A stretch of DNA of 64,000 nt from Amphiura filiformis (lineage: Eukaryota; Echinodermata; Ophiuroidea; Amphilepidida; Amphiuridae), in NCBI RefSeq assembly GCF_039555335.1, contig NC_092640.1, positions 38,980,295 through 39,044,294 of the forward strand, written 5' to 3'. Positions 56,681-64,000 of this stretch are shown in pieces. Position 1 is the first letter of the stretch. Each line of letters starts with the position of its first letter. The notes beneath the pieces were generated by a model. That model was not told where the DNA came from. It saw nothing but the letters and a program-made list of their open reading frames with translations, and did not search any database. Both the position numbers and the translations under genes were made by a program.

Positions 56681-57696
56681 CACACTTAAAACTACGGGGT
56701 TACATTTTCCGTGGTCATTTTGAATTGACCACATTTGGGGTTGTTTTGACCCTTCAAGGGGATTGTACTGTTTTAATTTGCCCACATTCACAAGGTCATT
56801 TTAGCTACGACGAACGTGGTCAAAAACTTAGCATTTTGCCGATACTGTCGCGCATTGATATCAGTTTCAATCTTCCGCTTTGAAAATCTCAATTCATAAA
56901 TGAGTTTAAACATGAGCTGCAATTAATGTTTGTTGATTAATAAATAAAACTAATTTTTTGACCGAAGTTACCCAATTTGTCAACTTTATAATGACTTGCA
57001 TTTCGGAACTATTCACATCAGCGCCATATTTGTTCTAATTGTGTAGCTCAGCGGATTGTCGTGTGTGCTTGTCTGCATGATGGAATATGAAAAGTTAGTT
57101 GAAAAGTGAGACTGCAAGGATGCATAGACCCTTATATGCACGCAGATTCATTCCAATTTCATGCTGTCGTGGCTGGTGTCTTGGCTGCAGTTGTTATAAG
57201 CTTATATCATGTAAGCTTATAATACGTGAACTGTCATAGGCGATGACCGACTGTGTGTGAGTGTGATACACAGATGCATTTTGCAGTTTGCTGTTTATGT
57301 AATGCTTTCTCTGTGCAGAAACACACTTATGTCCTGGTGGGACCAGCATGACCATATGCCTACTAAACAAATCCAAACAACCCCTAAATGTGGTTATTGA
57401 GTAACCCTATAAAACAACCCCTTTCAAATGGGTCATTTCATTTGACCCCGAAATGAGGTCATTAAGTAACCCAATAAGACAACCCTTTTGAAGGGGTCAT
57501 TTCATTTGACCCCGAAATGTGGTAATATTTTGACCCCAATGGGGTTACCATTTGACCCAAATACGTAGTCATTGCAATGACCCCGACCAATGGGGTCAAA
57601 ATGACCCCGTTAGTGGTATGGTGTTTAGTTGATAACTATGCTGGGGTCAAAAATGACCCCGTTTGGGTAATTTTTGACCCCGTAGTTTTAAGTGTG
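56681..57696. mobile_element. Mariner-type element with TGACCCC/GGGGTCA interior
   Basis: The ends CACACTTAAAACTACGGGGT and its mirror CCCCGTAGTTTTAAGTGTG are flanked by TA (56679-56680, 57697-57698). The interior has many GACCCC and GGGGTCA motifs in both orientations, densest at 57410-57680. There is no transposase frame. Confidence 0.75.
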
Positions 57697-57719
57697 TATA
57701 TGATGTACACATTTTAGGC

Positions 57720-57830
57720 TATTCTAGTTGAAAGACATACACCCTGTATGGAAGACATTACTTTAGTCTCTCACACAGGGGTCAGGGGTGTAGATTTCAA
57801 ATGAAGTCACCCCAAGAAAATGGTTGCCCT
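57720..57830. repeat. Partial MITE related to 15605-15790
   Basis: GGCTATTCTAGTTGAAAGAC, ACACCCTGTATGGAAGACAT and GGTGTAGATTTCAAATGAAG are variants of the element in both SRSF7-like 3' UTRs. The other end is missing. Confidence 0.55.
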
Positions 57831-57835
57831 GAAAA

Positions 57836-57890
57836 TAAGCTGTTTCTTTACTCAATTAATGAAAGTTTCATTGAGTAAAGAAACAGCTTA
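57836..57890. repeat. Short perfect palindrome
   Basis: AAGCTGTTTCTTTACTCAAT and its mirror fold around a TAATGAAAGTTTC centre. It could be the relic of a longer element. Confidence 0.7.
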
Positions 57891-57904
57891 AAACAAGTAC
57901 ACTA

Positions 57905-58830
57905 CCTTAAAGGAAGGTGACCTGATATATTTTGAAAATCAAATTCTTTAAAACTTATGTATAATATGAAATGTCATCCCTTTCAAGCAAAAAAAAAAAA
58001 AGAACATGTAAATGTTTTTTTGTCAATATGCCTAATTCCTAATGGAATTACGGACATTTATACAGCATGATATTGGTAGTCTACAGTATTTTTATTAATG
58101 ATAATCATCATGATCATGTAATATATTGATTTCACGTGAAAGGCCCTATTTTCTCATAAACATATTGAAATTAGAAGTTCCAACTCAGTGTATTTCTGAA
58201 GATATCATCAAAAAACTGCCTAATTAGTCTCAAAATATGGTATACCATATTTGAGACTAATTAATTTTGACAGTTTTTCTACGGAAATATAACGATTTGA
58301 AACGCCAAATGTCAATATCCCGGGGTCAATATGTTTATGAGAAAAATATGAGCTTTCATCTGAAAAAAATAATAGTATCAAAGGCTACGAAAAAACCCTT
58401 CTCTACGGCCCCAACCGACCTGGAATTTGTGTTTTTGAGAATTAAAAAAACCATTTATTTTGCTTAAATCATAGAAAATATGTTTGTAAAAATTCTTCAG
58501 ATTTGGGTGATATTTTAGCGTAATTTCAAGATAGCCTCTCTGTAGAAAAACAAGTACAAAAAACACCCGACCCTATACTTGAAGTTGAAAGGTCCGCCCG
58601 TAGAATAGGGTGTGTTTTATTTTTTGTCGCCAAAAATACAATAAATAACATGACACCAAAAACAGAAATTTTGACAATAATAGTTTTTTTCTGATCATTT
58701 TAATGTAAATTTTGACCAAAGTATCAGTAAATTATGATATAGCGAGATTACACGTAAATATAAAATTTGAAAGACTCTTTGGTTTATATCAAATGATGCT
58801 CCCCGCCTAAAATATCCGGACATTGGGTTT
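57905..58830. mobile_element. Foldback element centred near 58243
   Basis: The centre is the palindrome TAGTCTCAAAATATGGTATA plus its mirror TACCATATTTGAGACTA. Left-arm features (AAATTCT-GATTTTC, CATATTGAAATTAGAAGTTC, TTCTCATAAACATATTG) have degenerate mirrors on the right. The left arm is related to 32440-32765. The right boundary is approximate. Confidence 0.5.
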
Positions 58831-59740
58831 TTTTTGCATGTTTTGCATTTGGAAAATGTTTCATTACAAACCAAATGTCAGATGAAATCGTCTCTATGGA
58901 TAGGCTTCTGAGGGATAGGCCTATATGAATCCAATATCATACTAGCTAAAACTACTGTTCTTTGAATGGAACAAAATGCAGATGTTCAATCGAAATGCAT
59001 CTTCTCTGATGTTATGCAAAATATAGTAATATCAAATATCATCCCTTTTATTCACGGGATGTGATTAATTAGCATATTATAAATTTGATGAGGAATTTTA
59101 ATATTTATATGCCATTGGGTTTTGTGTAGGGGATGGAGGAAAACAACTTTGATTGAATGCCATCAAAATATTAAGATACCCTGCATCTCGTTTCTACTAG
59201 GCTTTATTTAATTAACTCATTATAATTATAATTGAAGTTTTGCTTTTGTAAAACCTACAATGTTCTTAGCACATCTAAAATTCTCCTGCATGCTGGTTGA
59301 ACATAAAAGGTTGAATAACACATGGAGATTAAAAACGTAAGTAAACAAAATCAAATCTGGTAATTTGCAAAACTTTAACCACAGAGCAGTACATGTATGT
59401 GTAACAGAACAAGATCTTGTTCATGGTTGTTTGTTTAACCATAGATAAAGATAATTATGCTCTTCAAACACATTAAAGGTTCCATGACTTGGCAAACAAA
59501 GTTATGTGTTTATAATGCATGCAGTCTTCACAGTCACTCCAGGCTATGTTTTGGATGGGGGGTCTGCTTGATCAGCAGAAAAGATATTTCTCCCATCTTC
59601 TGGTATTACAGTAAAGCTATCATTTGCTGCATATTTTGCACAAATTTGTACTTCTTACATGATTGTAGTTGCCCAATGCTATCTGAAATACCATGTAAAG
59701 GACTAAACCTCCAAAGTAAAATTTAGAGTTTTTGGCTAAG
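58831..59740. other. No gene recognised
   Basis: AT-rich sequence. The 89-codon frame at 59457-59726 has no recognisable domain or splice context. Confidence 0.4.
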
Positions 59741-59747
59741 CTTTACT

Positions 59748-62700
59748 ATACCCTACCACATTTGGCCGTCGCCGAAGCTACCCTAGTTTTAGCCCTGCTA
59801 CACCGACGGCGCGAAACTCGATGATAGGATTACATTGAATGATGTATGGATTAACTTAGTGCAATAAATAAATCACTTAATTCAGCAAATTAAATAAACG
59901 AACGAGAGAGATTCAAAACAACATTGTAGTAATTTAATTAATAATGCCACTATATAATGAAGAAGAGGAACATTAGGAAATTTTTAATTTAATTAATATA
60001 CATAATTATTTCTTTGCTTCCCATAATCAGCCAGGAATCATAAATCTGCATAATGATCAGTTTCCATTCATTAATTACCTTATTTAAAGAAGAGATAAAA
60101 AAATTATTAATTAACTTAAGAACATTAAATAAAAACATTAACTTTTAACAATAGTCAGTCATTAATTATAATATGTAAATTGATGCACACCAGGAAGGTT
60201 ACCGTTGTTGCAGGGCTACAGCGACTTCGCCGTTTGATAATTAATCAATTAATTAACGTTCTTAAACAATTAACTTTTATCAATATTCAGTCATTAATGT
60301 TATGCCCATGAGGAAGGGTATCGTTGTTGCAGGGCTACAGCGACATCGCCGTTTGATAATTAATGAATGAATGAATTAATTAACAAACAAACAAACAAAC
60401 TTTATAAATATTCACCCATTAATGCGATGGCTATGAGGAAGGTTATCGTTGTTGCAGGGCTACAGCGACATCGCCGTGTGAACTTTGAACAATTTCTCAA
60501 CAACCCTGCTACCGATTTCCATGATTTTTGTACCAATTTTCTTCTTTTTAAAAGACCTTGCTAAGTATAAATGATAAAAATTATCATGATTATACGTCGT
60601 TCATAAACGCCCCTACCACTCACAAGCTTTACTTTACATTGACCGCGTTCTGACGTTCAATACAAATCTGAATAAAGATGGAAGATAATTAATAGTTCTG
60701 TTTCATTCAGAATGTTTTGTTGAACTTGTAAAAGAAATGTCTTATGATGCTTATTTTTTCACCTATTAGTCGGAACTGTATGAGCGATGAATGACAATTT
60801 TCTTCTTAATTAACTTTTCAGTGGTCACGGTCCTGTTTTTATTTATAACAACTGCAAAGTATGAAATCACATAAACCAGTGTATACGTCGTTCATAAAAG
60901 GCCCCAACCAGTGATACCCAGGTGCAAAAGCTCTGTTTCTTCTTAATTAATTTTTCAGTGGTCACGGTCCTGTTTTTATTTATAAATCACATAAACCAGT
61001 GTAGGCCTATACGTCGTTCATAAAATGCCCCAACCAGTGACAACCAGGTGCAAACTAAGTTCTGTGCATTATGCGCTTACCAATCAACTTAACTTGCTCT
61101 TGTCAACAAACAAGCAACTCCCCATTTCACATGTACATCATAATGTATATCGCCCAAGCATCATCATCTACAATCCAACGATCACTTGTATCAATATGCA
61201 AATATATGATTCAATACGTGCATGTTGATTAATAGGGATTAGTTTTTCAACAGCTTTATAGTCGGCATGGGCGGGTGAAGCGTAAACAAACATGTGTTGG
61301 TTAATCCTAAAACCAAGCAGGTCATTAATTTTTATTCTTTAAGTAATCGAATAATAAAAAAAATCATTCGCGGCGTCGCTGTAGCACGGCAACAGCGTTA
61401 CCTTCACCCAATGGCAAGGTATAGGTTAGCGGCGTCACTATAGCACGGTAACAGCGATACCTTCCTCCTCTTCATTACATTTATTTGCTAACATGATCAA
61501 GTCATTACAAAATACGCAAAAAGTCTAGCTTTGCGCCGTCGCTGTAGCACAGCAACAACGATAGCTTCGCGCCGTCGGTGTAGTCCAGTAAAAAGGGCTA
61601 GCTTCGCGCCGTCGCTGTAGCACGGCAACAGCGATACCTTCGCGCCCTCAATTTAGCCCCTCAAAAGGTATAGCTTCGCGCCGTCGCTGTAGCACGGCAA
61701 CAGCGATACCTTCCTCCCTACATTAATTTGGTGACATGACCAAAATAAGGTATACCTCAGTGCCGTCGGTGTTACCATACGGAAATAGGTATACTTTCGC
61801 GCCGTCGGTTTAGCCCCTCAAAAAAGTCTAGCTTCGCGCCGTCGCTGTAGCACGGCAACAACGACACCTTCGCGCCGTCGGTGTAGCCCATTAAAAAGGT
61901 ATAGCTTCGCGCCGTCGCTGTAGCACAGCAACAACGATACCTTCCCGCCGTCGGTGTAGCCCTGTAAAAAGGTATAGCTTCGCGCCGTCGCTGTAGCACG
62001 GCAACAGCGATACCTTCGCACCGTCGGTGTCATGGTCGGTGTAGCCCCGTAAAAGGTATAGCTTCGCGCCGTCGCTGTAGCACGGCAACAACGATACCTT
62101 CCGCTACCACACTCATTTGCTAATATGGCAACTTTAACAATTAGGCCTACATAAGGTGCACCTTTGCACCGTCGGTGTGGCCTTACGGAAATAGGTCTAC
62201 CTTACCGCCGTCGGTGTAGGCCCCTCATAAAAGGTCTAGCTTCGCGCCGTCGCTGTAGCACAGCAACAGCGATACCTTTGCGGCGTCGCTGTAGCACAGC
62301 AACAACGATACCTTCATTCACCATCACAATATATGATACGTATTTACTCCATGAAATAAATGCCACTCATTAACAATTAACATTCCTCTTATCAATATAA
62401 CTTTAATCACTATTAACAATCATTGTTACACCCTCTTATCCCTCACACTCATTATTATTATGTCATAATTATTAATTAATTACCATCGCCCTCTAACCCA
62501 TCATAATAATTAGAATTATATAATCATTCATAACCAATTACAATCGGCCTCTTATACGTCACACTAATTAAAATTATATCATGCTTATTAGCATCATCTT
62601 TTGATGCGATCAATCATTATTACTTGAGTACATTAAAATCTATTACGCATAATTAATGTCATTATATAATGCAATATAGTTATTTCATTATGCTTAAATT

Positions 62701-62930
62701 AAATTCAAATATGACATATCTAGAAGTAACCACAATAATTTAATCGTACTAACACTTATTACCTTGATGAATGCAAACTTCATTAAGTCAAACGCCGACA
62801 TATATTATTAAAAACCTGACTCATATACCTCTAATCTATCCCATTAATAGGTAATTCTCGCCGACGCGACGTCGGTGTAGTTTTACCAAAAAAGGTGCAG
62901 CTTCGCGGCGCCGTCGATGTGGTAGGGTAT
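59748..62930. mobile_element. Large foldback-like element with GCCGTCGCTGTAGC subrepeats
   Basis: ATACCCTACCACAT at the left (59748-59761) and its mirror at the right (62917-62930) bound the region. The left part has dispersed units such as GTTGTTGCAGGGCTACAGCG plus ACATCGCCGT (60192, 60311, 60430). The right part (61370-62320) has about 20 units of the opposite orientation, CGCCGTCGCTGTAGCACGGC and CGCCGTCGGTGTAGCCC types alternating. The middle has a ~125-bp direct duplication (60797-61050). This resembles foldback elements with subrepeat-built arms. No coding sequence was recognised. Confidence 0.65.
61370..62320 (+). repeat. Alternating GC-rich ~35-bp subrepeat array
   Basis: Two related unit types alternate. 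One contains CGCTGTAGCACGGCAACAGCG, which can form a CGCTGT/ACAGCG hairpin. The other contains GTCGGTGTAGCCC and ends AAAAAGGTATAGCTT. The ATACCTT and AAGGTAT at unit borders are mirror images. Reverse-strand frames of 66-75 codons are repeat translations. Confidence 0.85.
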
Positions 62931-62944
62931 TCTAAAGGTACTCC

Positions 62945-63920
62945 GAGTTTTTATAATAAAACTGGGATCCCCCAAAGCTCCACAGTTAAGCGGCTAAGTC
63001 GGTTTTTTACTTTTTACCTCATTATTTTCGCTTAGTTAAAACTGAGACTAGTAAACTTGAGACTGTTGGTTTACTAGTCTCAGGTTAAAATGATCAGAAG
63101 ACCCCTTGACAGATAAAGTGTTACTAGTACATGTAGTAGTAATATTATGTAATCATAGTATTTTTTGTCATAAAAGAAAAACAAATTTAAAATTTTACCA
63201 AAATCGTACATTATGTCTTTTATCATCAATCTCCAAAATAGGAAAGATAAGTGGTCTATGGTAAAACCAAATTTATCGAACGTAATCAAAGCAATAAAAT
63301 TATTATTTGGCCAAAACAACAACAACAAACAAACATTTTATTGTCCCTGTCCTTTTGAGGATTCTGATTTTCGCCAGCTAAGAGCTGGCTATCTAATTCG
63401 GAGATCGTCTTTGTTTGATAAAGAGATTACGGGGTACTAGCATTGGTTTGAATTACTCAGCGGAAATTTTTATGGTGAAAATATATGTAAGACATGTTAT
63501 TCGATTTGTATTAGAAAAGGAAAGTATGTTTTAGCTGTGGGCCTACTATGGAGTGCAGTCTGAAGTGTAGAGGTGTATCTTACTGACTTGCTTTTAATAC
63601 TGACTTTCTAACCTTTTATAATTTTATAATATATAGTTACCCCTTTGGCTCTAAAATCATAATTGCAAGACTCTGAATTTGTAAAGCTATATAGTTAGTA
63701 TAGACCCTACCGAATTCTGGCCACTCGTCCTTTATATTTAAATAAAAGTCTCCCCTCCATAAAGTACCACGGGGCAATTCATAAAATAAAACCATAAGAC
63801 AGGTGATAAGTGTGAATGGTTGTGGAATCGAACTAGAGAAATAGCTCTCTGTCACTTAGAACTTAAAACCAACATGTCTGCCATTTCAATTGTTATCCAT
63901 TCCAGATGAGTTTCCAGATG
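62945..63920. other. No gene recognised
   Basis: A short inverted pair (ACTGAGACTAGTAAACTTGA and TTTACTAGTCTCAGGTT) is present at 63040-63090. The open frames at 63080-63440 and 63637-63855 have no domain or conservation evidence. Confidence 0.4.
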
Positions 63921-63923
63921 AGT

Positions 63924-64000
63924 AAGAAAAAATGTAATGCTAATTTATTGCACATGCTGAGGAAGCCTGATTACCTTTTTAAAATAGCTGAGTGGGAGGG
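63924..64000 (+). repeat. Partial dispersed repeat at the window edge
   Basis: It matches 719-796 through AATGCTAATTTATTGCACAT and TTTTTAAAATAGCTGAGTG-like sequence. It is truncated by the end of the window. Confidence 0.55.

Noticed and set aside
61772..62091. Repetitive 66-75-codon proteins in three reverse frames
   Set aside because: They are translations of the GCCGTCG subrepeat array, open in all frames because the unit lacks stops.

Overview
This window is eukaryotic nuclear DNA: AT-rich, intron-bearing and very rich in short inverted-repeat transposons. The repeat style (abundant TAGGCCTA palindromes, hAT-, mariner- and piggyBac-type MITEs, tRNA-derived SINE sequence) and the one recognisable gene family fit a marine invertebrate deuterostome, most likely an echinoderm or hemichordate. 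That assignment is an inference. No bacterial, viral or transposase coding sequence was recognised, and nearly all open frames over 60 codons are chance frames or lie in repeats.

The only protein-coding genes I can support are two tandem SRSF7-like genes (SR splicing factors: RRM, glycine-rich linker, CCHC zinc knuckle, short RS tail), both on the minus strand about 19 kb apart. Copy B (CDS 40536 down to 36491) is an intact four-exon gene for 193 residues. Copy A (21694 down to 17082) has the same exon plan and splice sites, but its second coding exon has three single-base indels and a stop in the ancestral frame. The zinc knuckle and RS tail are therefore out of frame, and it is a probable pseudogene or an assembly error. 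Both copies have homologous 3' UTRs of about 2.6-3 kb ending at matching AATAAA signals.

The main discovery is in the intron between the zinc-knuckle and RS exons. Each copy holds a block of about 480 bp (18814-19302 and 38260-38733) that is about 90% identical between copies, while the rest of that intron has largely diverged. It has a strong 3' splice site, a strong 5' splice site and an in-frame TAA six codons after the junction. It therefore looks like a poison cassette exon for autoregulation through nonsense-mediated decay, in the same gene position as the ultraconserved poison exons of vertebrate SRSF3 and SRSF7. It is kept even in the copy whose coding exon is broken.

Layout. 1-14.4 kb: stacked MITEs, a tRNA-like sequence, C-rich repeats, a ~290-bp tandem repeat and a nested hAT-like composite. 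14.4-21.7 kb: SRSF7-like copy A. 21.8-33.5 kb: MITEs and a 2.1-kb array of 35-bp hairpin units. 33.5-40.6 kb: SRSF7-like copy B. 41-49.5 kb: nested hAT-like elements, a SINE and a TAGGCCTA-dense patch. 49.8-51.2 kb: a ~220-bp satellite. 53.1-53.6 kb: a tandem repeat of AGGTCA-like half-sites. 56.7-58.8 kb: palindromic elements. 59.7-62.9 kb: a large foldback element made of GC-rich subrepeats. Where the two paralogues differ by a MITE, the other copy shows the empty site, so several insertions can be dated relative to the gene duplication.
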